Assembly: GCF_000568255.1 (NCBI RefSeq)
Contig: NZ_KK037166.1
Location: forward strand, 4,248,374 to 4,312,373
Direction of reading: 5' to 3'
From: Kutzneria sp. 744
GTDB lineage: Bacteria > Actinomycetota > Actinomycetes > Mycobacteriales > Pseudonocardiaceae
Length of the DNA: 64,000 bases
Part shown: positions 15,605 to 23,354 of the stretch, piece by piece
Layout of the letters: each line of letters opens with the position of its first letter
Position numbering within the stretch: position 1 is the stretch's first letter
Made by a program: the position numbers and the translations under genes
Notes under the pieces: model-generated
Databases searched by the model: none
What the model saw: only the letters and a program-made list of their open reading frames with translations
Told to the model about the DNA's origin: nothing

Positions 15605-16681
15605 TCAGCAGGTCAGGTTGCCGCCGGGCGAGACACCCAGCATCGAGGCGTACTGCTGGTACAGGTTGACCCGGTCCTGCATCTCGCCGGTGTTGTTGCC
15701 GTTGCACTCCAGGCCGCCGTTGATGGCCCGGATCGTCGCGCCGAAGCCGTTGCCGTTGACCATGGCGTTGTGCGACGTGACGCCGCCCGCTCCGGTGCCG
15801 GTGAACCAGTACCAGAGGCCGGTCTGCCAGGCCACGGACGAATCCTGCTCGACCAGGTACGGGTTGCCCAGCAGGTTCAGGCCGAGGTAGTCGCCGGCCG
15901 CCTTGTAGTTGAAGTTCCAGCTGAGCTGGAGCGGGCCGCGGCCGTAGTAGGCGTAGGTGCCGGCCGGGCAGCCGTAGGACTGGCTGGTGTCGCAGTAGTT
16001 GCCCGACTTGTCGATCTCGGTCACGTAGACCAGGTGGCCGGTCTCGTGGCTGACGTTGGCCAGGAACGCCGCCGCTTCCTGCTTCTGCACGGTGTCGCTG
16101 CCGGTGCTGGCGAAGCCGGGGAACTTGGCGATCGCCGCGGTCAGGCCGGCGTAAGTGTAGAAGCTGTTGCGGCTGGGGAACATCGAGTTGAACTGGGCCT
16201 CGCTCACCGGGAAGGCGCCCGTGCCGCCACCTCCACCGCCGCCCCCGCCGGTGCAGGAGAACGGCGACCAGAACCAGGTGCTGATGGTCGGGTCGTAGCC
16301 GGGATTGTCGTGCGTGGCCTGGTAGTACTGGCCGTTGGCCGGGTAGCGCACGATGTTGCCGGTCACGTAGTTGACGCCCGCGGCCCAGTCCGGGTAGCTG
16401 CAGGTGGTTCCGCCACCGCCGCCACCGCCCGAGCCGCCGGAACAGGCGCCCTGGTCGGCCCAGACCCCGGTGCCGCCGGTGCTCGGCGCCTCACCCTGGG
16501 TCCACCACTTGGCCTGCCAGTTGTGCGAGTTGTACGAGGCGGACATGCCGCCGGTGTAGACCTGGGTGGTGCTGTAGGCGGCGGCGCAGGTGGCCGCGTT
16601 GGCGGTCGCGGGGGCCACGACCGCGAGGGTCGCGGCCACCGCGGCGGTGGCCAGTCCGGCCAGGATTCGTCGTAACGACAA
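15605..16681 (-). CDS. secreted GH19 chitinase with two chitin-binding modules
   Basis: The 358-residue enzyme has a signal peptide (about residues 1-29, ending A-T-A-N-A), two CBM5/12-type chitin-binding modules separated by Gly-rich linkers (NWQAKWWTQGEAP near residue 50 and the Y-P-D-W-A-A-G-V module near 95), and a GH19 catalytic domain (about 155-355) with the general acid Glu in NVSHETGHLVY and the YYGRGPLQLSWNFNY motif. It cleaves chitin by inversion outside the cell. TTG at 16681 has AGGAG eight bases upstream and begins directly at the signal peptide; a GTG at 16690 lies too close to that site. DasR-type boxes lie about 100 bp upstream. Confidence 0.9.
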   Translation of the reverse strand: MSLRRILAGLATAAVAATLAVVAPATANAATCAAAYSTTQVYTGGMSASYNSHNWQAKWWTQGEAPSTGGTGVWADQGACSGGSGGGGGGGTTCSYPDWAAGVNYVTGNIVRYPANGQYYQATHDNPGYDPTISTWFWSPFSCTGGGGGGGGGTGAFPVSEAQFNSMFPSRNSFYTYAGLTAAIAKFPGFASTGSDTVQKQEAAAFLANVSHETGHLVYVTEIDKSGNYCDTSQSYGCPAGTYAYYGRGPLQLSWNFNYKAAGDYLGLNLLGNPYLVEQDSSVAWQTGLWYWFTGTGAGGVTSHNAMVNGNGFGATIRAINGGLECNGNNTGEMQDRVNLYQQYASMLGVSPGGNLTC

Positions 16682-16772
16682 GCCGATCACTCCTCGACGC
16701 GCAGGGGTGCGTAGGCCCGAGGAACTGCACAGGATCGGCGGGAGTGGCGGCTGGCACCGAACCTGCCCTCTG

Positions 16773-16784
16773 TGGGCTGGACCA
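16773..16784. promoter_or_regulatory. weaker DasR-type (dre) box
   Basis: On the minus strand the 12-mer TGGTCCAGCCCA matches the DasR core TGGTCTAGACCA at 10 of 12 positions. It lies 23 bp (two helical turns) from the better site at 16796 and about 92 bp upstream of the chitinase start, recalling the paired repeats in Streptomyces chitinase promoters. Confidence 0.5.
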
Positions 16785-16795
16785 CTCAATCCGAT

Positions 16796-16807
16796 TGGTC
16801 TATACCA
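16796..16807. promoter_or_regulatory. DasR-type (dre) box upstream of the chitinase
   Basis: TGGTCTATACCA matches the DasR operator core TGGTCTAGACCA at 11 of 12 positions. A TTGACT candidate -35 element of the chitinase promoter overlaps its upstream side on the minus strand. DasR is the GntR-family repressor of N-acetylglucosamine and chitin use, so induction by chitin breakdown products is likely. Confidence 0.7.
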
Positions 16808-16859
16808 GTCAAGAGTGTGAACGTCGGATTACGCCACCCGGCAGACCGGATTCGTCCGG

Positions 16860-18536
16860 TCAGCGGACCGTGCGGCCCCTCAGCAGCGAGGCCAGCGCAG
16901 CGACCGCCGCCATGACGGCGGCCGCGCCGAACACGGTGACCAGGCCCTGGTGGAACGGGCCGGAGATCAACTGCGGGAAGAACTCCTTGCCGGTCAACGT
17001 GGCCACGTGGTCGGGCGGCAGGGTCTTGAGCACGCCGCTGGGGCCCAGCAGGTGGGCGATCGGGTTGTCGCCGAGGAAGGCGGCGAACAGCGTGCTGACG
17101 GGTGGCAGCGAGGCGATGGACTGGGCGGTGCTCAGCGGCACGCCCTGCGCCTGCAGGCCGGCGGTGAGCGTCGTCGGCAGCGAGGACGCGAGGCCGACGA
17201 TCATCAGCGAGAAGAAGACGCCGATCGACAGCGAGGTCCCGGAGTTCTGGAACGTGGACCGCATGCCGGAGGCGACGCCGCGGTCGGCGGCCGGGACCGC
17301 GCCCATGATCGCGGACGTGTTCGGCGCGGAGAACATGCCCTGCCCGATGCCGCTGAGGAACAGCAACAGGGCGAACAGCGTGTACGAGAAGTTCACCGGC
17401 AACGCCAGTAGGCCGAGGAACGCCAGCACCACCAGGACCAGGCCGCCGGTGGCGAACAGGCGCGCGCCGAACCGGTCGGACAGGAAGCCGGCCACCGGGC
17501 CCGCCACCAGGAAGCCGAAGGTGAGCGGCAGCATGTAGATGCCGGCCCACAGTGGCGTGTCCTCGAAGTCGTAGCCGTGCAAGGGAAGCCAGATTCCCTG
17601 CAACCAGATGATCAGCATGAACTGCATGCCGCCGCGGGCCACGGCCGTGAGCAGCGCGGCGATGTTGCCGGCGGCGAAGGCGCGGACCTTGAACAGGCCC
17701 AGACGGAACATGGGATGGGGGATGCGGGTCTCGGCGATGCAGAACACCACCAGCAGGGCGATGCCCAGCGCGAGTCCACCCAGGACGGCCGGACTGGTCC
17801 AGCCGGTCGGATGTCCGCCGTAGGGCTGGATTCCGTACGTGATCGCGGCCAGCAGGGCGCCGGTGCCGGCGGTGAAGGTGAGCGTGCCGACCCAGTCGAT
17901 GCGCGCCGGCTGCGGCGCGCCGATCTCGCGCAGGCTGCGGTAGGACCAGAGCGTGCCGATCACACCGATGGGCACGCTCACCCAGAACACCGCGTGCCAG
18001 TCGATCACGGCCAGGAAGCCACCGGCCAACAGGCCGATGAACTGCCCGGCCAACGCGGTGATCTGGTTGATGCCCAGGGCGGTTCCGCGCTGGTTGGCCG
18101 GGAAGGCGTCGGTGATGATCGCCGCCGAGTTGCCGGTCAGCATCGCGCCGCCGAACGCCTGCACGACGCGCCAGCCGATCAGCCACAGCGCGCCGGGGGC
18201 TCCCATGAGCGGATCCAGTGACAGGGCAAGGGAAGCGGCGGCGAAGATGGCGAAGCCGGCGTTGTACATCTTGACCCGGCCGAACATGTCGCCGAGGCGG
18301 CCCAGCGCCACCACCAGCACCGCGGACACCAGCAGGTAGCCCAGGATCATCCACAGCAGATAACTGATGTTGCCCGGGGCCAACGGATCCAGCCCGATGC
18401 CGCGGAAGATGGCCGGCAGCGAGATGATCACGATCGAGCCGTCGACGGTGGCGATGAACACGCCGAGCGTGGTGTTGGACAGGGCGATCCACTTGTAGCG
18501 GCGGCCGATCGTGGGCTCGTCCCTGATCGCCGTCAC
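16860..18536 (-). CDS. MFS drug-efflux transporter, DHA2 (14-TM) family
   Basis: The 558-residue protein has about 14 hydrophobic helices and opens with the DHA2-type segment containing TTLGVFIATVDGSIVIISLP (helix 1, motif D-G-S-I-V). Motif A, GRLGDMFGRVKMYNAG, lies near residue 85. Such antiporters export hydrophobic drugs or secondary metabolites using the proton gradient. The GTG start at 18536 overlaps the MarR stop codon (GTGA), so the two genes form a MarR-MFS operon in which the regulator is probably the sensor of exported compounds. Confidence 0.88.
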   Translation of the reverse strand: MTAIRDEPTIGRRYKWIALSNTTLGVFIATVDGSIVIISLPAIFRGIGLDPLAPGNISYLLWMILGYLLVSAVLVVALGRLGDMFGRVKMYNAGFAIFAAASLALSLDPLMGAPGALWLIGWRVVQAFGGAMLTGNSAAIITDAFPANQRGTALGINQITALAGQFIGLLAGGFLAVIDWHAVFWVSVPIGVIGTLWSYRSLREIGAPQPARIDWVGTLTFTAGTGALLAAITYGIQPYGGHPTGWTSPAVLGGLALGIALLVVFCIAETRIPHPMFRLGLFKVRAFAAGNIAALLTAVARGGMQFMLIIWLQGIWLPLHGYDFEDTPLWAGIYMLPLTFGFLVAGPVAGFLSDRFGARLFATGGLVLVVLAFLGLLALPVNFSYTLFALLLFLSGIGQGMFSAPNTSAIMGAVPAADRGVASGMRSTFQNSGTSLSIGVFFSLMIVGLASSLPTTLTAGLQAQGVPLSTAQSIASLPPVSTLFAAFLGDNPIAHLLGPSGVLKTLPPDHVATLTGKEFFPQLISGPFHQGLVTVFGAAAVMAAVAALASLLRGRTVR

Positions 18537-18982
18537 AGCCGCTCCGCCAGCCGGTCGAGCAGCGGCAGCACGGCCAGCAGCTTGCGTCGTTCCACGGTCG
18601 TGAACTCCTCGGCGAGGGCGTGGGTGATTCGCTCGGCGCTGGCGGATCGCCGCTCCGACAACATCTTCCGGCCCGCCGTGGTGACGGAGACCAGCACCTT
18701 TCGGCCGTCGACCGCGTCGGGTTCGCGCCGCACCAGGCCACGACCCTCCATTTCGGACAGTGTGGTGCCCATGGCCTGTGGTCGGATCCGCTCCAGCTCG
18801 GCCAGCGCGGCCGGCGTGTTCGGACCGTCACGGTCCAGCCGGGCCAGCACCGACACCTCGGACAGGGTCACGTCGCCCACCTCGTGGGCCTGCCGCAGCC
18901 GGCGGGCGATCCGGCCGACGGCGACCCGCAGGTCGGCCCCGGCCCGGACCAGGTCCGGCGACAGCTCCTTCAGCTCAGCCAC
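18533..18982 (-). CDS. MarR-family transcriptional regulator
   Basis: The 149-residue protein has the winged helix-turn-helix of MarR proteins (about residues 30-100, with VTLSEVSVLARLDRDGP and the wing DAVDGRKVLVSVTTAGR). It is translationally coupled to the DHA2 transporter and probably represses both until a drug-like ligand binds. GTG at 18982 was chosen; another GTG lies 12 bases upstream (18994), and neither has a clear ribosome binding site. The stretch just upstream (about 18992-19015) includes an AT-rich ATAAACCTAG segment suitable for an operator. Confidence 0.88.
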   Translation of the reverse strand: MAELKELSPDLVRAGADLRVAVGRIARRLRQAHEVGDVTLSEVSVLARLDRDGPNTPAALAELERIRPQAMGTTLSEMEGRGLVRREPDAVDGRKVLVSVTTAGRKMLSERRSASAERITHALAEEFTTVERRKLLAVLPLLDRLAERL

Positions 18983-19264
18983 GGGTACCAACACTAGGTT
19001 TATCAGTCTGGATTGGCAAGCTTCCGGTGAAGTGACCACGCAGACACGGTGAGTAACAGCAATTAACGCACTACTCATCGAGTGAATAGCGACGCTATTC
19101 CGCGAGTGGACAGCTCCGCGGAAATTCACGTCCATGATCATCTGGACACCGAGAAGCATTCGTGTTTCGAATGTTTCAGCCCGCAGAAGCGACGGACCAC
19201 ACGAACCGATATGGTCACCGTCGGTAGCATTACTGCTCCGTTCGTGTGCATCACTGAAACGCTC

Positions 19265-19293
19265 TTGAGTCCACCCGGGGGGCGGGCTAGCTT
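19265..19293 (+). promoter_or_regulatory. candidate promoter of the biosynthetic operon
   Basis: TTGAGT (19265-19270), a 17-base spacer and TAGCTT (19288-19293) form a housekeeping-sigma type promoter facing the operon. Confidence 0.45.
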
Positions 19294-19335
19294 CCGAACA
19301 GGGCATGAGCAGGCCCGAAAACCGGGGGTCCAAAG

Positions 19336-19374
19336 ATGAAAGCATCACTGCCCGATAGGACAACACCGCACTGA
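19336..19374 (+). CDS. possible 12-residue leader peptide
   Basis: ATG at 19336 follows a GGGGGT motif at suitable distance and opens a 12-residue peptide (MKASLPDRTTPH) ending at TGA. Codons such as AGG, TCA and ACA are uncommon in GC-rich genomes, which would suit a translation-sensing leader. Its place in the presumed mRNA leader of the operon is suggestive, but so short a frame can occur by chance. Confidence 0.2.
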   Translation: MKASLPDRTTPH

Positions 19375-19419
19375 ACAATCGCGGCCGTCGCTTACTTTCC
19401 ATTCGTAGGCGCGCATCCT

Positions 19420-19431
19420 GACAACGTTGTC
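19420..19431. promoter_or_regulatory. perfect 12-bp palindrome upstream of the operon
   Basis: GACAACGTTGTC is a perfect dyad 55 bp upstream of the first start codon, inside the presumed mRNA leader. It may be an operator or part of an RNA hairpin. Confidence 0.4.
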
Positions 19432-19486
19432 GCGGCATATTCGCCCGTGTCGCGACGGATTGGGGACGCATGCGATCGGGCACCGC

Positions 19487-20731
19487 ATGAGCAGGGCTCC
19501 GGCCTGTTTCCGCTGGTACTGGTTCAGTCAGACCGCGAGCTTCGTCGGGGACCGTCTCACCGGCTTCACCGCGCCGAGCATCGCCATCCTGGTGCTGCAC
19601 GCCTCCAGCGCCGAGGTCGGCCTGCTGTCCGCGACCGGCTGGCTGGCCTACCCCGTGTTCGGCATGCTCGCCGGCGGCTTCCTGGCCCACGTGCGCAAGC
19701 GGCCGGTGCTGGTGGCCGGCGAACTCACCCGGCTGCTCGCCTTCGTCGCCGTCGGCGCATTCGCGACGATGGGTCACATCAGCGTCGCCGGGCTGGTCGT
19801 GGCGGTCGCGGTCGCCGGTGTGGCCACGGTGTTCGGCGACGTCGCCGGCCAGACCTACCTGCCGACGCTTGTCGAGCCCCGCTCGCTGTTCGCCGCCAAC
19901 GCCCGCCTCCAGAGCTCCAACAGCCTGTCCAAGCTGGTCGGGCCGGCGCTGGCCGGCCTGCTCATCGACGTGGTCGGGCCGCTGGCCGCGCTGGCCGTCA
20001 ACGCCCTGCCCTTCGCGCTCTCGGCCTTCGGCCAGTCCCGGGTGGCCACCGTGGAGCCCCTGCCCCGGCCTGAGCGGCGTGACCCGGTGCTGACCAGGAT
20101 TCGTGACGGCCTCGACCAGGTTCGCCGCATCCCCACGCTGTGGCGGATCGTGCAGGGCTCGGCCCTGCGTGCCTTCGGCATCGGCATCGTCGACACGGTG
20201 TTGCTGCTGTTCGCCTACCGTGCGCTCGGACTGTCCAGTGTGGGCGGTGAAATAAAAATGGCCGCCGGATCGCTGGCCACACTGGCCGGCGCGTTCCTGA
20301 CGCCCCGGCTGGCGGCGCGATTCGGCGTGCGGCGGTCGACCATAAAAATACCGGGCTCGAAGGCGCCACCTGGCTGGCAAAAACCGCTGGGCCTGTGGGT
20401 AACACCCGTCGCCGTGGTGGCGGCCATCCGCGTGTTGTCGTCGTTCTGGCTACCCGTGTGGGCGGTCCTCACCACGGGCGTCCGGCAGTCGCTGGCCCCA
20501 GCCGGGCACGAGAGCGCCGTACACGCCACCGTCAGCACCATCGTCTCCTCCGCCGTCCCGGCCGGATCACTGGCCGGCGGGCTGGTGGCCGGCGCCGCCA
20601 CGGGCTGGCTCGGCGTCACCGACGGGCTCGCGCTCGTGCTGGCCGCCGGCGGCCTGCTCGCCGCCGCCGGCGTGCTGTTCGTCCGCCACCCCGACCGAAA
20701 CCTCGCCCCACCCGAACTTGTCGCTGCCTGA
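19487..20731 (+). CDS. MFS exporter, first gene of the biosynthetic operon
   Basis: The 414-residue protein has about 12 hydrophobic segments and resembles the enterobactin-exporter/macrolide-efflux branch of the MFS (RWYWFSQTASFVGDRLTG near the start; GPALAGLLIDVVGPLAALAVNA near residue 160). It is presumably the exporter, and perhaps self-protection, for the product made by the downstream genes, the first of which begins 11 bp after its stop. A short central patch uses very rare ATA and AAA codons (around 20248-20350), unlike the rest. ATG at 19487 was preferred because it begins at the conserved N terminus. Confidence 0.85.
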   Translation: MSRAPACFRWYWFSQTASFVGDRLTGFTAPSIAILVLHASSAEVGLLSATGWLAYPVFGMLAGGFLAHVRKRPVLVAGELTRLLAFVAVGAFATMGHISVAGLVVAVAVAGVATVFGDVAGQTYLPTLVEPRSLFAANARLQSSNSLSKLVGPALAGLLIDVVGPLAALAVNALPFALSAFGQSRVATVEPLPRPERRDPVLTRIRDGLDQVRRIPTLWRIVQGSALRAFGIGIVDTVLLLFAYRALGLSSVGGEIKMAAGSLATLAGAFLTPRLAARFGVRRSTIKIPGSKAPPGWQKPLGLWVTPVAVVAAIRVLSSFWLPVWAVLTTGVRQSLAPAGHESAVHATVSTIVSSAVPAGSLAGGLVAGAATGWLGVTDGLALVLAAGGLLAAAGVLFVRHPDRNLAPPELVAA

Positions 20732-20742
20732 TTGGGGAAGAC

Positions 20743-21918
20743 ATGCACCCGCTCACCACACGAAGGATCAACGCCAAGGAATTCGCCGACATCAAACACA
20801 CCGTGGCGATGCGGTCGCGGGCCCGGCGCAGCCTGCTGGCCGACCCCGGCTACGCCGCGCCGCTGCCGCAGGAGGTCAGCCTCCAGCTGACCTACCGCTG
20901 CAACCTGCGGTGCAGCCACTGCTACCAGTGGAACGAGCAGGGCTTCTTCCGGGACTTCAGCCCCGAACGGCAGAAGACCGAGCTGGACGTGGAGATCATC
21001 TCCAGCGTGCTGCGCACCACCGCGCCCACCCGCTCAAAGCTGTTCCTGTGGGGCGGGGAACCGTTGATGCACACCAAGTTCGGCCAGGTCGCCGAGCTGC
21101 TGGAGCGCTATCCCCGCACGGTCAACATGTGCACCAACGGCCTGCTGTTCAAGCGCAAGCTGGACGACCTGCTGCGCATCGGGGAGAACCTGAACCTGCT
21201 GATCAGCCTGGACGGGCTGGGCGAGGACCATGAGGCGCTGCGCGGCAAGGGCACGTTCAAGCGCACCATGGAGAACATCCGGATGATGCTGGACCTCAAG
21301 CGGTCCGGGCAGTTCGACGGCGAGATCTCGTTGTCCTGCATGGTCTCGCACGTGACCGTGGGCAAGATGTACGAGTTCATGGAGTGGGCCGAGGAGCTCG
21401 GCGTCAACACCGTGTACTTCCAGTTCCCCTGGTACATCAGCCCCGAGGTCGCGGCGCAGATGGACGAGGTGTACGAGAAGTCGTTCTCCTGGCTCAAGCC
21501 CGACACCGGCACCAAGCAGCCGACCTGGCACTCCTACACCTACCAGCTGCCGTCCGAGCAGCTGCCCGTGCTGCGGGAGTCCATGGCGCGCCTGGCTTCC
21601 CGGTCGTGGCGGGTCCGCGTGCGGTACCAGCCGCAGCTGGAGGCCGACGAGGTCGAGGACTTCATCCTCGGCACCTCCCGTCCCGCGCAGCGCCGGTCCA
21701 AGTGCCTGGCCGTGTCCAACCGGATGGAGGTGCACGCCGACGGCAACGTCAGCTCCTGCAAGTTCTTCCCCGAGTTCGTGGTGGGCAACCTCTATGACAC
21801 CGAGGTCACCGAGCTGTGGCAGAGCACGGCGTTCCGCGAGGTGCGGTCGATCCTGTCGGCCAACGGCATGATGCCGGTCTGCTCGAAGTGCATTCTCCTC
21901 TACCTGAACGGGGTGTGA
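20743..21918 (+). CDS. radical SAM enzyme with twitch-type auxiliary cluster
   Basis: The 391-residue protein has the radical SAM motif CNLRCSHC (Cys53, Cys57, Cys60), the GGEP motif (residues 104-107) and a C-terminal domain with just four further candidate cysteines: Cys321, Cys339, Cys380 and Cys383. This is the C-x17-C ... C-x2-C layout of a single auxiliary [4Fe-4S] site (twitch), not the seven cysteines of a full SPASM domain. The best known twitch enzyme is BtrN, which dehydrogenates an aminocyclitol in butirosin biosynthesis. The reaction here is unknown: a dehydrogenation, epimerisation or peptide modification is possible. GGGGA precedes ATG 20743. The carrier-protein gene follows after three bases. 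Confidence 0.9.
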   Translation: MHPLTTRRINAKEFADIKHTVAMRSRARRSLLADPGYAAPLPQEVSLQLTYRCNLRCSHCYQWNEQGFFRDFSPERQKTELDVEIISSVLRTTAPTRSKLFLWGGEPLMHTKFGQVAELLERYPRTVNMCTNGLLFKRKLDDLLRIGENLNLLISLDGLGEDHEALRGKGTFKRTMENIRMMLDLKRSGQFDGEISLSCMVSHVTVGKMYEFMEWAEELGVNTVYFQFPWYISPEVAAQMDEVYEKSFSWLKPDTGTKQPTWHSYTYQLPSEQLPVLRESMARLASRSWRVRVRYQPQLEADEVEDFILGTSRPAQRRSKCLAVSNRMEVHADGNVSSCKFFPEFVVGNLYDTEVTELWQSTAFREVRSILSANGMMPVCSKCILLYLNGV

Positions 21919-21921
21919 GTC

Positions 21922-22176
21922 ATGGACGACGTCGAGAACAAGGTGCGCGCGGTGCTGGTCGGCGTGTTGTCGAACGGGCTCGCGGTGGACGAGGTGGCGC
22001 TGGACGCCGACCTGGTCGACGAGTACGGCCTGGACTCGCTGCAGATGATCTCGTTCCTGCTCGGCATCGAGGACTCCTTCGACCTGGAGCTGGACTACGA
22101 GAACCTGGAGCTGGACCATCTCCGGTCGGTGTCGCAGTTCGCCTCGTACGTGCGGCAGCTGGCACCGGCCGCGTGA
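21922..22176 (+). CDS. stand-alone acyl/peptidyl carrier protein
   Basis: This 84-residue acidic protein is a discrete carrier protein. YGLDSLQMISF places the phosphopantetheine attachment serine at Ser39, in the usual D-S-L motif at the start of helix 2. It would be activated by a phosphopantetheinyl transferase encoded elsewhere. Its gene overlaps the following ATP-grasp gene (GTGA), which strongly suggests that the ATP-grasp enzyme loads it or works on what it carries. Confidence 0.92.
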   Translation: MDDVENKVRAVLVGVLSNGLAVDEVALDADLVDEYGLDSLQMISFLLGIEDSFDLELDYENLELDHLRSVSQFASYVRQLAPAA

Positions 22177-23354
22177 CAGCCGTCGTCCTGGGGACCTTCG
22201 ACGCGGAACGGTGGTGGCGGCCGGCCGACCTGGCCACGCTGCCGGCGGCCGCTGCCGCCGACGGGGCCGCGGAGTCGATGGACGAGCTGCTGGCGGGGTT
22301 CTGTGCCCCGGGCGATCTGCTGGTCACCCGGCGGCCGGTCGCGCCGGCGGTGGTGTCGGGGCTGGCCGCTCGCGGGATCACCTTCCGTCAGCATGCGTGT
22401 CCAGTTCCCGCTGCCGGCACGATGGAAAGCGCTCTCCTCGGATCGGCCCTGCTGCGGTCGCATGCCGAGTTCCGCCCCTACGCAGTGCTACCGGACACCG
22501 TCCGTCTCGATTGGACGGACGGCCTGCCGCCCTCGCCGGTGGTGGCCGAGGTGAACTCCAAGTCCTGGTCCAACGATCTCGCCTTGGAGCTGGGGCTGCC
22601 CGGCACCGGCACCGTGGTTCGTTCCGTGGAGGAGCTGACCGCGGCCGTGGACGGGACCGTGGTGGTCAAGGACCCGTACGGGGTGTCCGGGCGGGCGATG
22701 TTGGAGGTCGCCACGCCCGGGGTGTTGCGGGCGGTGACCAGGACCCTGGCCCGGCAGGATCGCCGGATCGAGCTGCTGGTGCAGCCGAAGTTCGAGAAGC
22801 GGCTGGACTTCTCCGGTCATCTGGAGGTGTTCCGGGACGGCGGCTGGGAGTTCCTCGGCGTGCAGGCCATGAACAACCGGGGCTTCCGGCACATCGGCTC
22901 CGCCCCGCCGTCCGTCGAGCTGCTGGACCTGGTGGAGCGCAGCGGGTACGTGGAGGTGCTCGGCTCGGTGGCCAAGGCGGTGTCGGCGGCCGGCTACTGG
23001 GGTCCGGTCGGCGTGGACTCGATGGTGCTGGCCGACGGGACCGTCGTGCCGGTGCTGGAGATCAACGCCCGACGGTCGCTGGGCCTGCTGTCCCTGCTGT
23101 TGGCCCGGCGCATGCCGGGCTTCCGGTTGTGGCAGCTGGAACTTCGGGTCCCCGAAGGGCTCGGCGTCGAGGACGTGGTGGCCGCGCTGCCGTGGCCCGA
23201 GGTGATCGTGCTCAGCGGCAGCGGGCTGGCCGCCCCGGGCGGTCGGGTGTATCTGGGGCTGGTGACCGACGATGTCCGGCGGCTTCAGGACGCGGTGGTG
23301 GCCGCGCTGACGGCCGCCGGCCTGGTGCCGAGGGGAGTCGCCGATGCCGCTTGA
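22173..23354 (+). CDS. ATP-grasp ligase, likely carrier-protein loading enzyme
   Basis: The 393-residue protein has an ATP-grasp C-terminal region: VVVKDPYGVSGRAML with the nucleotide-binding Lys166, and LEINARRSLG with the metal-binding Glu296 and Asn298. The N-terminal 120 residues are a family-specific preATP-grasp domain. ATP-grasp enzymes join a carboxylate to an amine or thiol through an acyl phosphate. Immediate coupling to a carrier-protein gene suggests the role of butirosin BtrJ, which loads an amino acid onto the BtrI carrier (analogy, not shown). GTG 22173 overlaps the carrier stop codon; its own end overlaps the next gene by 11 bp. Confidence 0.85.
   Translation: MTAVVLGTFDAERWWRPADLATLPAAAAADGAAESMDELLAGFCAPGDLLVTRRPVAPAVVSGLAARGITFRQHACPVPAAGTMESALLGSALLRSHAEFRPYAVLPDTVRLDWTDGLPPSPVVAEVNSKSWSNDLALELGLPGTGTVVRSVEELTAAVDGTVVVKDPYGVSGRAMLEVATPGVLRAVTRTLARQDRRIELLVQPKFEKRLDFSGHLEVFRDGGWEFLGVQAMNNRGFRHIGSAPPSVELLDLVERSGYVEVLGSVAKAVSAAGYWGPVGVDSMVLADGTVVPVLEINARRSLGLLSLLLARRMPGFRLWQLELRVPEGLGVEDVVAALPWPEVIVLSGSGLAAPGGRVYLGLVTDDVRRLQDAVVAALTAAGLVPRGVADAA

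Larger units (their letters stand above)
18983..19486. promoter_or_regulatory. 504-bp regulatory region ahead of the biosynthetic operon
   Basis: The longest gene-free stretch apart from the tandem-repeat region, visibly richer in A and T than its neighbours. It holds a perfect 17-bp palindrome (GAATAGCG-a-CGCTATTC, 19084-19100), a promoter-like pair at 19265-19293, a 12-codon open frame at 19336-19374 and a perfect 12-bp palindrome at 19420-19431. If the promoter call is right, the operon mRNA has a leader of about 180 bases. An 85-codon frame (19082-19339) lacks a ribosome binding site and I do not count it as a gene. Confidence 0.6.

Noticed and set aside
19082-19339. 85-codon open frame in the operon's upstream region
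   Set aside because: No ribosome binding site before the GTG, no recognisable domain, and composition like the surrounding regulatory DNA.
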